Assembly (NCBI RefSeq): GCF_004664715.2
Contig: NC_051084.1
Span: 56,477,334 to 56,541,333, forward strand
Direction of reading: 5' to 3'
DNA from: Peromyscus leucopus
Lineage: Eukaryota; Chordata; Mammalia; Rodentia; Cricetidae
DNA length: 64,000 nt
Below the pieces are notes generated by a model. That model was not told where the DNA came from and made no database searches. It saw nothing but the letters and a program-made list of their open reading frames with translations. This document shows, piece by piece, positions 23,772-35,394 of this stretch; positions within the stretch are counted from its first letter, which is position 1, and the number at the start of each line of letters is the position of its first letter. A program made the position numbers and the translations under genes.

Positions 23772-23941
23772 AGGCTCAGTGTGCCGGGCACTGCTGACTC
23801 TCCATGGGAGACCTTGATTTGGGGGATGTGGGGATGTAGGGTAGCTTGGAGGAGAGGGTTGAGCGGTGGGAGAAGGGAGGATCTGTGGGTGGTATATGGA
23901 GTGAGTAGAAAATTTCTTAATAAAGAAAAATGAAAAGAAAC
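23772..23941 (+). mobile_element. short 5'-truncated L1 (3' UTR only)
   Basis: A 170-bp L1 3' end, with 'actctccatgggagaccttgatttggggg', a G-rich tract, 'aggatctgtgggtggtatatgg' and an A-rich tail after 'tttcttaataaag'. Same 3' UTR subfamily as 55467-55668. Bounded by an exact 14-bp target-site duplication, so it is a clean TPRT insertion. Confidence 0.9.
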
Positions 23942-24059
23942 AATACTTAATTACAGAGGTAATCTGCACTTGGTACTGGAATTTCCACTGAATAACCTTT
24001 GGCTTATGAAGGAGCATCATATACCCATGAAGGGTGACTCTGTTGATATATTTCTTGTT

Positions 24060-24545
24060 TTTAATTATTTTTTTAAACAGGAGGTTTACATAAAGCTTTT
24101 TCATATATCCTAAATTTTGGTTAATTTTTCCTTCCGCTGTCTACTAGTCCCTGTTCCTCTGTCCCAATACCTCTCAAATCTTTCTAATACCAGGGGGACC
24201 TCTACTTTAATATGATATATGTTCTGCTATCCTCTCTCCCTCATTGTCTAGTCTTGCCTACTGTGTCCCATTTCTCCAGTTTAAACACAACAGTGTATGA
24301 ATTTAAGAGCAGAATCTACATGTAATATTTTAAGGGTCATATTACTTGGAATAATTGTTTGTTTGTTTTTAAATTCCCATTCATTTTTCTAAAACTTACC
24401 AAATGTAATTTTCACTTAAAGCTGAATAATAGTACTACATTTTCATCAGCCATTCAATTGATGAATACATAGGCTGTTTCTATTTCCTGGCTATTGTGAT
24501 TAAAGCAACAATGGACAAGGATGTATGAGTATTTTAACCTATTGG
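24060..24545 (-). mobile_element. old L1: 3' UTR and ORF2 end, antisense
   Basis: The left half is T/C-rich ('ttccttccgctgtctactagtccctgttcctctgtcccaa'). The right half reads 'gctgaataatagtactacattttcatcagccattcaattgatg' then 'ggctattgtgattaaagcaacaatgg'. This is the reverse complement of the L1 segment GGCACATATACAATGGAATACTACTCAGC with its upstream neighbour. No tail or duplication found. Confidence 0.65.
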
Positions 24546-24599
24546 TCAAAGAGGCCAAACATTACAGAGGTTCCAGAAGCATTACAGTTTCATGCCACC

Positions 24600-25000
24600 A
24601 TCCTTATTTACCTATCAAAAGACAAAGTAAGCCCTTATTGAAGATGTCACATACTTGAGTCACAGAACATTGAGATAACAATCTGGAACAGTCCTGGACA
24701 CTTCCTCCATGTTGGCTAGCTTTCATAGTGCCAGAAAGTTCTTTGTAAACTGCTAAAGGACAAAAATATTTAGCTGTCCTTCTACACTGTGGACTCCCCA
24801 TCTTTCCAAAGATGCAATGATGACCTGCCTGGCAAGATATATCCACCAATGATACAGCGTCATGAATATTGTTAGGTAAGCAACCCCTTTCTGACTGGGT
24901 TGAAGCCCATTGAGTAAGAGAGAACTCATGCCTAGTAGAGTAATTCCATTCAAGAACTCATGTCTGGGGCTTTGGTTTCTTAAGTATCCCCTTCTGCTTC
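24600..25000. mobile_element. probable rodent interspersed repeat, unclassified
   Basis: 'gatgacctgcctggcaagatatatccacc', 'aggtaagcaacccctttctgactgggttgaagcccattgag' and 'agaactcatgcctagtagag' recall a sequence dispersed in rodent genomes. I cannot name the family. The opposite-strand frames (81 and 104 codons) lie inside and are not taken as genes. Confidence 0.4.
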
Positions 25001-25689
25001 GTATAGCCTTTGTGTGTACCTTGTTTTGTGCATAGTCTTGTGTGTGTGCCTGTTTCCTCAGCCTCAATATAAGTCTTTCTTTACTGCCTGGAAATAAATA
25101 GTGTCAAACTGTTTTCTAACCATTTGTGTTTATAGTCATAGATTATCGCTACTCATTGGGGAGGCTTCTATTTGCAGTGTGTAATAGCTAATGCAGAGAT
25201 CTTGCACAGAACTGAACCTATCACTATTTCTCCATGCAGGAGTGAGAGGCTCATAAGGCCTCCATCTTCATTGACGATGGGCAGTTAAATTTTTGCTGGG
25301 TAGAATGGGTGTGACTTTATTCAGTGGTTAAGTCACTCATAAGTTTCCCAGAAAATAACCCCCTACTCATGCTTATGCATGCAATCATAATTAAAATCAG
25401 TTGGTAAATAAGTAAATAAATAAAGGATAAGCAGTGATTTTCTGAGTAGAAGGAGGGTTTCAGCACACAAATATATGGATAAGAAAAGTTAACAGGGGTG
25501 GAAACTCAGTATATGCATGTATAAAATTGTTAAAAACTAAAATAATATTAAAACCTTTTAAGGCACATAAATCATTTCTCACCAATGGTATTCTATACCA
25601 GTACATAATTAATACTCTCATTTTGCTAGAGAATGGCAAACTTATTTACATACAAAATATGACTGGTAATAAATAATTATTAATATTTA

Positions 25690-25890
25690 TTGAGGTTTAA
25701 TCTGGTGCAAATATCAAGGTAATCGCTTTTTATATATTATTAAAATCTTACAATCACAACAAATCAAGTTACTAGTATTATTAAGTACTTTATCTAAATC
25801 AACACATTTCTAGTAAGAGATGGAATTAAAATATATTTCCGGGGTCTTGTAAGTGCTATCTGTATAGTCTGCAGAGTATTCATGTTACAT
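25690..25890 (-). mobile_element. MIR-like SINE fragment
   Basis: Reads 'ctttttatatattattaaaatcttacaatcacaac', 'attattaagtactttatctaaatcaac' and 'ctagtaagagatggaattaaaa'. The order matches the reverse complement of MIR (..TCACAACAACCCTATGAGG..CAGCTAGTAAGTGGCAGAG). Diverged. Confidence 0.55.
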
Positions 25891-26074
25891 TGGATTTCAT
25901 TAAAATAATGGTTATTTCCATAACCTTTCTTTTGATTTCAAGCTTCATATTATTTGAGAAAAGCATGCTTAGGAGATCTAAGGAGTCCACTTGAAACATT
26001 CAAAAGAAGCCCTGCTGTGTCTATTGTTGCTATCTCTACCCACAGCATTCACTATTACTCAGTCAAAATTTAAA

Positions 26075-26157
26075 CTGGAACAAGAGGCTATCTTAACACC
26101 TACATGGGTATGCACCAGATCTTCTGCTTATATGTTATAGCTGTTAGCTTGGTGTTT
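26075..26157 (+). mobile_element. older L1 3' UTR, left part
   Basis: 'acctacatgggtatgcaccagatcttctgcttatatgttatagctgttagcttggtgttt' belongs to an older rodent L1 3' UTR. It continues at 27435 after a nested L1. The last 13 bases are that insertion's target-site duplication. Confidence 0.75.
26145..26157. repeat. target-site duplication of nested L1 (left)
   Basis: tagcttggtgttt, identical to 27422-27434. Confidence 0.93.
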
Positions 26158-27002
26158 ATTATTATTATTATTATTATTTTATTTTACAATATTATTCAGT
26201 TCTACATAACAGCCACAGATTCCCTTGTTCTCCCCCTTCCTGCCCCCCCTCCCTTTCCCCCCAGCCCACCCCCCATTCCCTCCTCCTCCAGAGCAAGGCC
26301 TCCCCCGAGGACTGAGATCGACCTGATAGACTCAGTCCAGGCAGGTCCAGTCCCCTCATCCCACATTGAGCCAAACGTCCCTGCATAAGTGCCAGGTTTC
26401 AAACAGCTAACTCATGCAATGAGCCTAGGACCTGGTACCACTGCCTAGATGCCTCCCAAACAGATCAAGCCAATCATCTGTCTCACCAATTCAGAGGGCC
26501 TGATCCAGTTGGGGACCCCTCAGTCTTTGGTTCATAGTTCATGTGTTTCCATCCATTTGGCTATTTGTCCCTGTGCTTTATCCAACCTTGGTTTCAACAA
26601 GTCTTGCTCATATAAACCCTCCTCTTTCTCGCTAATTAGACTCCCGGTGCTCCACCCAGGGCCTAGCTGTGATTGTCTGCATCCAGATTCCTCAGTCCTT
26701 GGATGGGGTTTCTGGCACAACTATTAGGGTGTTTGGCCATCCCATCACCAGAGTAGGTCATTCCCGGCTGTCTCTCGGGCATTGCCAGCAGTCTTTTGTG
26801 GGGGTATCTTTGTGGATTTCTGTGGGACTCTTTAGCACTTCGTTTCTTCCTTTTCTCATGTGGTCTTCATTTACCATGGTCTCCTATTCCTTGTTCTCCC
26901 TCTCTGTTCTTGATCCAGCTAGGATCTCCGGGTCTCTTTCCCTCCACCCTCGCCCTTCGTTGCTCCCACTCATGTCCAGGTCGTTCATGTAGCTTTCAGC
27001 CC
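26158..27002 (-). mobile_element. nested L1, 3' UTR segment (uninverted part)
   Basis: Read on the minus strand this is a cricetid L1 3' UTR running from 'agctacatgaacgacctggac' to the polypurine tract and the terminal 'ctgtggctgttatgtagaactg'. It ends in an AATAAA-type tail plus an ATT/AAT repeat at the left boundary (26158-26180). It forms one insertion with 27003-27421. The frames at 26104-27101 are L1 3' UTR artefacts. Confidence 0.92.
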
Positions 27003-27421
27003 AAGATCCAGCTATACCACCCTTGGGCATATACCCAAGAAATGCTCAATCATACCACAAGAGCACTTGCTCAGCTATGTTCATATCAGCATTGTTTGTA
27101 ATAGCCAAAACCTGAAAACAACCTAGATGCCCTTCAACTGAAGAATGGCTAAGTAAATTGTGGCACATATATACAATGGAATACTACTCAGCAGAGAAAA
27201 ACAGTGACATCATGAGGTTTGCAGGCAAATGGATGCATCTAGAAAAAATCATCCAGAGTGAGGTAACCCAGACTCAGAAAGACAAATATGGTATGTACTC
27301 ACTCATAGGAGGATACTAGATGTGGGACAGGAATGACTGGACTGCTACTCACATCACCAGTGAGGCTATCTGGAAAACAGGACCCCAAGAAAGACACGAG
27401 GATCGCCCAATGATGGAGAAA
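27003..27421 (+). mobile_element. nested L1, inverted 5' segment (ORF2 end)
   Basis: Sense-strand L1: 'gatccagctataccacccttgggcatatacccaag', 'catatcagcattgtttgtaatagcc', 'gtggcacatatatacaatggaatactactcagc' and 'aacccagactcagaaagac', ending 'caatgatggagaaa'. The next L1 bases resume as the first bases of the minus-strand segment at 27002. Only the orientation changes, which is the twin-priming signature. The exact 13-bp duplication closes the event. Confidence 0.92.
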
Positions 27422-27434
27422 TAGCTTGGTGTTT
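27422..27434. repeat. target-site duplication of nested L1 (right)
   Basis: tagcttggtgttt, identical to 26145-26157. Confidence 0.93.
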
Positions 27435-27745
27435 TTGTGGTACTCCTAACAGCATGAACAGGTGTGTCTCTGACTCTTTTGCCTGCTCTTGGGACTCTTT
27501 CCTGTCTATTAGGTTGCCTTGTTCGGCCTCGAATGAAAGCTTTTGCCTCACCGTATTTTGTCGTTTTGTTGTGTTAGGTTGTTATCTAACAGAGACCTGC
27601 TGTTTTCTGAAGAGAAACAGAGGGAGAGTGGATCAAACAGAGAGAAGAGGAGCTGGGAAGAGTGGAAGGAGGGTTAATTGTTGTTGGGATGTACTGTGAG
27701 AGAAGAATCTATTTTCAATTTTTAAAAAATATCAAAAAAGGAAGA
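27435..27745 (+). mobile_element. older L1 3' UTR, right part
   Basis: Continues the host L1: 'gtggtactcctaacagcatgaacaggtgtgtctctgactcttttgcctgctcttgggactctt', 'ggttgttatctaacagagacctgctgttttctgaag', and a purine-rich tract. It ends 'gggatgtactgtgagagaagaatctattttcaatt' plus an A-rich tail, the known terminal sequence of an older rodent L1 subfamily. The short frames here are not genes. Confidence 0.8.
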
Positions 27746-27749
27746 AAAG

Positions 27750-29685
27750 AAAAAATTACTTCTGAGTACGGTGGAGCTTCAATCACTATATTATATCACA
27801 ATTGGCATATGCATCAGTTGCTATTGGACATCCTTAGACTAAACTATAATGAGTCAGATATTTCTTCCATCAGTAAAAGTCACTGAAATAAGACCAACAA
27901 GTAATTCCTACAGAAAGACCCAAAGACATAACATTTCTGTGGCAATGAGAGAACTCAGCAGGAATGTGGACCAGGATCTCTGACAGATTTGGAAATTGTT
28001 TTTACAGATGTGGAAAACCAAAGATGTCTAAGATACAACTGATATAAAGCTATCTGGTTTGCGTTCACCTATAGTTCCAAAATGAAATTCCTTTAATATC
28101 TCTGACCAAAAAAGTGCATATCCCTAAGCAGTTTTATCCTTATTTTTACCGTTGTGGAAAGTGACATTTGAAATGTCCAATTTATAATTGATCTATCTAT
28201 AGCAGCTCCATATGGCTATGTATTATCAGACATGATTCCCAGAAATAGATTTTGTATGCATATATTTTGTCAGTTTTATTCATAGTCTAAAAATATTTTT
28301 AGTATAAGTGCTATTGGCAGTTTTCCAACACATAAACATAAATTTACATCTTGAAATGGGCATTTCTATTTATTTTTACTTTGGGAAAGTGACTGTCATA
28401 TCATAAAGTAGGAATATTTAAGATAAAATTAATAATTTCATATTGTTTTGCAACAAATACTTACTGAGACTTTGCTGAGTCAAAAATTGCTAACATGCAA
28501 CATGAACTGTTAGCACTTAATTTGAATTAAAATATGTTAATCAATTCTACTACCTTTTTGTGAACTTATACATTGTATGCTGTTATTTTCTCCTGACCTC
28601 TATTAACCAACAAGTTAGGAAGCCATGACTTCCGTCTACTACTAATTTACATCTATTTGAGAAGTAGACAAACATATACGTTATCTTTAACATTATTTTC
28701 CTTTATACACACACCATTGACTCTCAGTACCAATAAATTTTAATCCAGAAAACAAATTGTTTTTCTTTGAACATCAATTTTCTATATAAAGGAACATTTC
28801 AATTTCTAATATTTTATTTTGTTTTTGCTTTTAGGTGATGAATTCTTCCTAGTCAAAACATTTGTCATAAAAGATGCTATTCATTCATGTCATATGCCCT
28901 CATGTGCTCATCTAATGAAATACAAGATTTGATGACAACTGATCAAATTCATAGCCTAAACTACATCCTAATGGAAAACATTTAAAGTCATAGTGTAGCT
29001 ATATGTCTGATAATCAGGGTGTAGGAATGTAAACAAGAAAAATGATGTTTGTGTAGATTTGTGTACTTGTATCAGACATTAAAAATAGTGTTTTCTGTAT
29101 ATCTGTCCATGTGTGACCACAGTTTCAATGCCAGTCTCTTACTTACTTACGCGGCAAAAATCGCAAATAAAAGTTAACATTAAAAAGCATTATATCAGAG
29201 AATGATCAGCTTGAAGGAGGCTGACCTTCCTGTCATTAGCAATTATTTCTATAGAAATGTTGAACAATTAAAATTCTAACCACGTTGTAGGCACTGTACT
29301 GAAATCTTTTTTTCTAAAAATATCACAATTTTACTGAATTGATATATTTTGTATGATCTCAGCCAGTCAACATAGATTAGCAGTGGGTTACATAGATCAC
29401 TCTGGAGTTATTCTAATTTCATCAACAAGACTATAAAATAAAATAAAACAGCATTATTTTTCTTCACTCAAAATCTAAGAATCTGTTTAGAGGAATTCAT
29501 CTAGAGTGGACTTACATATCAGACTTACAGTTAAATTTTAAGACTTGAACAACTGTGAATTTGTACTTCCAATTTTGCTAACTAGAGGGTGAAAACACTA
29601 AAGGTTACTGTGTAGTTTAAATTTCCTGGTAATCAGGCATAGATACAGGGATGAGAGAAACATTCTTTCTGTGTGCATGCAGGCA
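27750..29685. other. no gene or recognised repeat
   Basis: About 1.9 kb of AT-rich, apparently unique sequence. A pyrimidine tract plus AG at about 28810-28835 looks like a splice acceptor, but no open exon with a donor follows. Confidence 0.45.
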
Positions 29686-29686
29686 T

Positions 29687-29688
<2 letters not shown>

Positions 29689-29737
<49 letters not shown>
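29689..29737. repeat. (GT)n microsatellite
   Basis: About 24 pure GT units. Confidence 0.96.
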
Positions 29738-29739
<2 letters not shown>

Positions 29740-31370
29740 AGTTTATATGTGTTGCAATCAACTCTTCTGAGCCTGTCTCTGCAATCAAACTAGTTTGGAA
29801 ATTTTAAGTGTGTACATTTTTAGCTTTCAGTTATCTGTTAAGCAAATAACTATTTTCAAAAGCTATAAATTTATACATTCCTACATGATAATGATAAAGA
29901 TCATGCTGATGATGGTCATGGTAATGCAGAGAAAAGCTTTAAATATGAGGATGGCTCATGTTCCAATCACCTTGTGCATTGTTTCTCTGCTGCTGCCTCC
30001 TTGGATCTTCAAAGAATGAGGTATGGAATAAGGCAATCTCCATCATGGAAATGAAAACAGAACTTCAGCCATGGTAAGTCAGTATAGGAGACTTGACATG
30101 AATCTTGCAGAGGGTAGTAACCCAAGTCCACCTAACTGCAGAAAGGGGTGTGATCTCTGTATGTGTTATGTCTTGTGTAGGAAATAAAGATCAAATGAAC
30201 ATTATCAAAAACAACTTTTTAGAACAAAATTCTTGTTATTGAAATAGCCAGAGTCATTTTGCACATTGTATAGGCTGGAAGTTCTCCATGAGGAGAATGA
30301 TTTCCTAATGCAGAAATTATAAAGTAAATAAACTACTATATATAGTGCATAAAGAGTACTTACGTGAGGTCAAGCCTTGATTGCACTACTTTGAATTTTA
30401 CAGTGTTACGTCAGTCATCTTCTTAATTTGTAAATTACCTATTTATAAACTTATTTTACTGAGTAAAAAAAAATGTTTAACATAGTATTGAACAAATTGT
30501 GAATGCTCAAAAATACCTAATTTTGTTATTTTGATTTGGATTTAGTGTTGTCTTTTTTTTTTCCCTTGATAGACCTTGGATGGACTATTGTTTGTACTCA
30601 GCTTGCTGGTTTTTATTTTCTTTCCTACATTTGGAGACTTTTCTGACACAATCAATAACCAGAGGCCAGCATTAGAATAATGAGATAAAGAAACAAATCA
30701 ATATTACTTTATATCAAAAAGAAAAAGAGCCCCAGTTGACTGTCAGCATCAACATGTACAAGAGGAAGGTATAAGAAAAAAAAAAGATACCTGGATCAGT
30801 GGTATTTCCATGCTATGATTTCTTCACGATGACACTTCACTAAATGAAGAAAAGGATGGAGAATTATAGTTATCTTCATTATTTAGAAAAAGCAAGAAGT
30901 CAGACATCTCCATACCAAAAATTAATGTGAAGCAGGGAAAGCTGAATCAAAGATTAATCATATGAATTATTCCTAATTAAAACTAGTTTTGATTCCAGCT
31001 CATCATTCATCTTTTCTTTAATCAGAAACATTGTAGTTTTCAATAAAAATGAGACTCATAGATAAAACAATTGGCATACACACTGAAATTTAAGTGACTA
31101 CTTATGTCTAAATTGACAAAACAATCTGTTTCCCTGACATTAATGAGCCATGTACTAGTATAACTAACCTTCCATTTTATCAATAATTCTTACTTGACTT
31201 CTGCAGATATTGTTGGTATTTTTCAGGTCTTGTTTCAAGAAGATGACTATTTGAACATATCCACTTAAGCCGAATGAATCCATCTCTAAGTTGTCTCAGC
31301 AAATCATAAGAGTCTCAAAAGAACAGAAATCCAGGCTTGAGAAAAACTAATATTTACATCCCTCTTATGT
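29740..31370. other. no gene or recognised repeat
   Basis: Apparently unique, AT-rich. The 74-codon frame at 29795-30019 (Met-rich, two hydrophobic stretches) has no supporting context. Confidence 0.45.
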
Positions 31371-31374
31371 CTTT

Positions 31375-31515
31375 TAAAATACTAGTTGTGAAGAATTATT
31401 TTTAATTAAAAATAAATTTTTCATACACTACATTATGATTATGGTTTCTCTTCCACCAAAACCTCTCAGATCCCTTCCACTTCCCCACCTACCCAAACCC
31501 ATAATTTTCTTTCTT
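31375..31515 (-). mobile_element. L1 3'-end fragment, antisense
   Basis: 'taaaaataaatttttcatacac' followed by 'tatgattatggtttctcttccacc' and a C/T-rich stretch is the reverse complement of a rodent L1 terminal 3' UTR (purine tract, 'AACCATGATC..', 'TGTATGAAAAA', tail). It lies head to head with the + strand L1 that follows. Confidence 0.65.
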
Positions 31516-31524
31516 CTTCTTATA

Positions 31525-31815
31525 ACCTTAGCAGTGGGACCAGAACCAGTCCCTGATGCATGAACTGACTCTTTGGAACCTATTCCCTTATGGTGGGATG
31601 CCTTGTTCAGCCTTGATGCAGAGGGGAAGGGCTTGGTGCCGCCACAACTTGATATGGCATGCTTTGTGGATGCCCAAGGCAGACCTTACCCCATCTGAAT
31701 GGAGAGGGAGGAGTGGGGGCGGGAGTAAAAGGGAGGTGGGGGGAGGGAAAGGAAAAGGAGGAGGGAGGGAAACTATGGTTGATATGTAAAATGAAATAAA
31801 GAAAAAAATTGAAAA
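31525..31815 (+). mobile_element. L1 3'-end fragment
   Basis: 'agcagtgggaccagaaccagtccctgatgcatgaactgactctttggaacctattccc', 'ggtgggatgccttgttcagcc', a G/A-rich tract, then 'aaactatggttgatatgtaaaatgaaataaag' and A-rich tail. This is a rodent L1 3' UTR. The three overlapping frames (31556-31918) are artefacts of the purine tract. Confidence 0.75.
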
Positions 31816-31819
31816 GGAA

Positions 31820-32885
31820 CAAACAGGCATCTGAAAAAGTAAAGTAAAAACAAAAACAAATCAGAGTAGGACAAAACAAACAAGTAGAAGAAACACATAT
31901 AGACAGAGAGACACACATTCACACACAGAGAAGTCCCCTAAAGACACAAAGCAAGAAACTGTAATACATAAGCAGAAGTACTGTAAGGAAAAATAAAAAA
32001 CAAGGCTCAGACAACACATTACTATTTTCTCAGACAGAAAAGTGAGAACCTCTATCTTACTCCTTTGAAAACAATTCTCATGCAGTGTCTATGCACCACC
32101 ACAAAATATATATTTAACTACCACATAATGATGATCCCTGTAGCAAATTATTTGAGATAAATGGTGGAATACCATAAGGTAGTCTCAGCCTTGACCCATC
32201 CCATGGTAGGTAGTAAGAGGTAAATAGATGATTCTTGACAGTTATCTTATTTGCATACTTTGCAATATTTAATTTCATTTGACCCAATTTTATTGCAAGC
32301 TATAACATCTAGTCACAATGCAGATTTTTCCTTCTTTGTGGTTTTTGTTTTAGTTTGGTTTTTTTTTTTTTTTTTCATGCTCTTGGTGTGGCGGTGGTTG
32401 GTGAGTGAGTGAGTGCACTTGCTTTCTCTGTAAATAAGGAAGTATATGATCTGCTTCCTCACACAGTCTGCTGTGTGGTAAAGAAGATAAATAAGCCTTA
32501 TGATCACAATATCTTATAATAAATTCTGGAACATAAGAAATAGTGGCACTCCAAAAAGACAGTGGAAGGACAGACCATCTCAAGGCTGAAAGAAAGGATG
32601 ATTGAGGGTTCCAGAAAGTCTGAGACACTGCATGTTATTGTGTTGTCTTCAAATTTTTTGACTACTAATGAACAAATGATAACTGCTAAAAGACATTTGA
32701 TTATGAAAGCTGCTAGATAAAACCAAACTATATATTTAAAAAAAATCTTGGCTTCAAAATTTAAGTCAAAAAATATGATGCTTTGGGAAAGAGGTTCTGA
32801 TTTTATTTCTACAGGAAAGGAGAAGCTGTGGATTCGTTCTTCAATAAGAAAAAACAGGCTTGGTCAAGAAATACCCCCTAATAAA
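31820..32885. other. no gene or recognised repeat
   Basis: Mostly unique sequence with an A-rich stretch (31840-31990) and a 17-base T run near 32360. The two minus-strand frames at 32313-32628 are low complexity at one end and have no domain. Confidence 0.4.
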
Positions 32886-32889
32886 ATCT

Positions 32890-33156
32890 CTGATGGGAAG
32901 GAAGAGGGTAGAGTCAGGAGTCACTGACCAAGGCAGATAAGCAAGGTGAGAATGCTATATTGAGAAAAGAAGACAAGCCACATGGCTAAACATAGATATG
33001 AATTATGGATTAATTTAAGTGTAAGAGTTAGCTAGTAACAAGCCTGTGTTATTGGCTAAGCATTGATAACTTATATTAACCCTCTAAGTCAATTACTTGG
33101 GAAGCCACTGCTGGGTATTTGGGAAGAGGCAGGTGAGAGAGCAACATCCACCTACA
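32890..33156 (+). mobile_element. ERV LTR fragment (ERVK-like)
   Basis: 'agacaagccacatggctaaacatagatatgaattatgg', 'ttaatttaagtgtaagagttagctagtaacaagcctg' and the end 'gaagaggcaggtgagagagcaacatccacctaca' match the U3/R-like part of a common rodent class II ERV LTR, including a terminal CTACA. No target-site duplication found, so the left boundary is uncertain. No internal viral gene is present. Confidence 0.6.
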
Positions 33157-33159
33157 ACT

Positions 33160-34005
33160 ATGCACTAGCAACTTAGTAGACATTAAATAGAATGAAACTT
33201 TTTAAAACAAGAATATGCAAAAATGTGCAAAATCTCTTGCAAATTTTCTGTTCCCCTAAATTTAATTATATAAAATAATCTCCCGTAGTAATATTTAAGT
33301 TCCAATTAATATGTATAGCCTCCTACTAACTACTTTTCCAGCCTTTCACAGTTTTATTTTTTTTCAAATACGTGGCAGTGAGAGATTAAAGTTCTGTGGC
33401 AATCAATGACAAAAGGCAATTTCTAATCTACAGTTTATGATCTAATAGCTTTTTTGTTTTCTCTTCTCTCCCTATGAAAAGAACTGTCTGGTATTATTAA
33501 TTATCAAGAATCTATATTTAGGTATATCTATATATCAAGAATATGTATCTTGTTCGCAGACAAAATAGAAACTTACAGGCTAGAGTCAGAAATCTAAGTT
33601 ATCTCAGTTCAGATTTCTTAGGACATGAGAGAAAGAATATAAGACAAGCATGAATTATTTAGGGCTATCACATCCCAAACTACAAATTGTAAATACGATG
33701 CTAAGGAAATTGTAAGCATATAGGTTTGTGTGTATCCATTTGCATCATTTCTGTTATTTACTATTATTATAGTGGAAGCATTTTTATCAGAATGTAACAC
33801 TCTATATCTCTGATTCAGAAAGGAACTGCACTGGTAATTCTGACACTAAAAGCACCTGGAAAGAGCCAAGCAAGAAAATTACTAACACCCTAAGAGCTCT
33901 GTTAATAATAAGGGTTGACTACAGCAATGTGTCCCCATTCATTCTAAGACTGAATTGTGGGAAACAGTCAGAAAGAAAGCAAGAATACATGATGTATCTC
34001 TAATC
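33160..34005. other. no gene or recognised repeat
   Basis: Apparently unique sequence. The 60-codon minus frame at 33618-33800 has no recognisable motif. Confidence 0.4.
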
Positions 34006-34017
34006 TCTCCAGGAATT

Positions 34018-34179
34018 TTGTTGTTGTTGTTGTTGTTTTGAGACAGAGTTTCTCTGCGTAGCTTTGGCACCTTTCCTGGAACTCACTCTGTAGCCCAGAC
34101 TAGCCTGGAACTCACAGAGATCCGCCTGGCTCTGCCTCCCAAGTGCTGGAATTAAAGCCTTGCGCCACGAGGGCCCGGC
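34018..34179 (-). mobile_element. B1 SINE inside L1, with (TTG)n-type tail
   Basis: Reverse complement of a cricetid B1: a GTT repeat tail (34019-34036), 'gagacagagtttctctgcgtagctttggcacctttcctgg', 'agcctggaactcacagagatccgcctgg' and end 'gagggcccggc'. The imperfect duplication tctctccag with a following a/t-rich match (34006 region and 34179 region) flanks it. The target is L1 antisense sequence. Confidence 0.93.
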
Positions 34180-35370
34180 TCTCTCCAGTATTTTCATCAC
34201 AGAAGGATAATGGATTTTGTCAAAGGCCTTTTCTAATAAGATGATCATGATTTTTATTTATTTTTGTTTTGTTTTGTTTTTGTTTTTCAGTTTGCTTTAT
34301 AGTGGATTGCATTTATATATATATATTGAACCATCCCTGAGTCTCTAGGGTGAAACCTACTTGATCATGGTGGATGATCTTTTTGAGTAATTCTTGGATT
34401 CGGTTTGTAAGAAAGTTACTTGCTATTTTTGCGTGTATGTTCATAAGGGAAATTGTTCTGTAATTTTCTTTTTTTTGTCAGGTCTTTATGTGGCTTGAGA
34501 AGCAGGGTAACTGTAAACTCATAGAAAGAATTTGGAAATGTTCCTTCTGTTTCAATTTTGTGGAATACTTTGAGGACTATTGTTATTAACTCTGAAAGTC
34601 TGGTAGAATTCTGCACTAAAACCATCTGGCCCTGGGCTTTTTTTGGTTAGGAGACTTTTAAGTACTGCTTCTAATTCACTAGGGGTTATGAGTCTATTTA
34701 AATCTATTTAAATTGCATATATGATCTTGATTTAACTTTGGCGAGTAGTATGTATCAAGAACATTATCCATTTCTTTTAGATTTTCCAATTTGGTGGAAT
34801 ACTGCTTTTTACAGTATGTCCTTATGACTCTCTTGAATCCCTCTGTGTCTGTTGTTATATCTGCTTTTCAATTCTTATTTTATTAATTTGACAATTCTCT
34901 CTCCATCTTTTAGTTAATCTTGATAAGTGTCCATGAATCTTACTGATTTTCTCAAAGAATCAACTCTGTTTCATTAGTTCTTTGTATTGTTTGTTGCTGC
35001 TCATTTCGTTTGTTTGTTTGTTTTTGTTTTCTGGTTTCTTGATTTCATCCCTGAGTTTGATTATTTATTGCAGTCTACTTCTTTTGGGTAGGATTTTCTT
35101 ATATTTGTTCTAGAGCTCCCAGTTATGTTGTTAAGTTACTAGTATGAGATCTGTCTCTTTTTTTTTTTTTTGTAGGCACTTAGTGTTATGACCTTTTCTC
35201 TTAGAACTAACTTCATTGTTTCCCATATATTTGAGTATGTTGTGTACTTATTTTCTTTCAATTCCAGAAACTCTTTAATCTCTTAATTTCTGTTTGATCC
35301 ATTTTCACTCGGTACTGAATAGTTTGATTTCCATGGGTTTGTAAGTTTTCTATTATTTCTATTGCTATGC
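34180..35370 (-). mobile_element. L1 ORF2 fragment, antisense
   Basis: About 1.2 kb antisense to the L1 ORF2 reverse-transcriptase half: 'ttgaaccatccctgagtctctagggtgaaacctacttgatcatggtgg', 'ggaaatgttccttctgtttcaattttgtgg', 'ggtagaattctgcactaaaaccatctggccctgggc'. The minus frame at 34416-34625 still reads F-H-K-I-E-x-E-G...N-S-F-Y-E, a conserved L1 ORF2 block. Stops and frameshifts make it inactive. Confidence 0.9.
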
Positions 35371-35394
35371 AGTTTTTATTCACGGTGGAAATGG

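Noticed and set aside
26104..27101. Cluster of 60-107-codon frames on both strands
   Set aside because: All lie inside the twin-primed L1 3' UTR and ORF2 end; the overlaps in several frames are typical of non-coding GC-richer sequence.
28800..28860. Splice-acceptor-like pyrimidine tract followed by AG
   Set aside because: No open exon, donor site or coding similarity follows; such tracts are common by chance in AT-rich DNA.
31588..31918. Minus frames of 80 and 103 codons, Pro/Ser/Phe-rich
   Set aside because: They translate the complement of an L1 polypurine 3' UTR.
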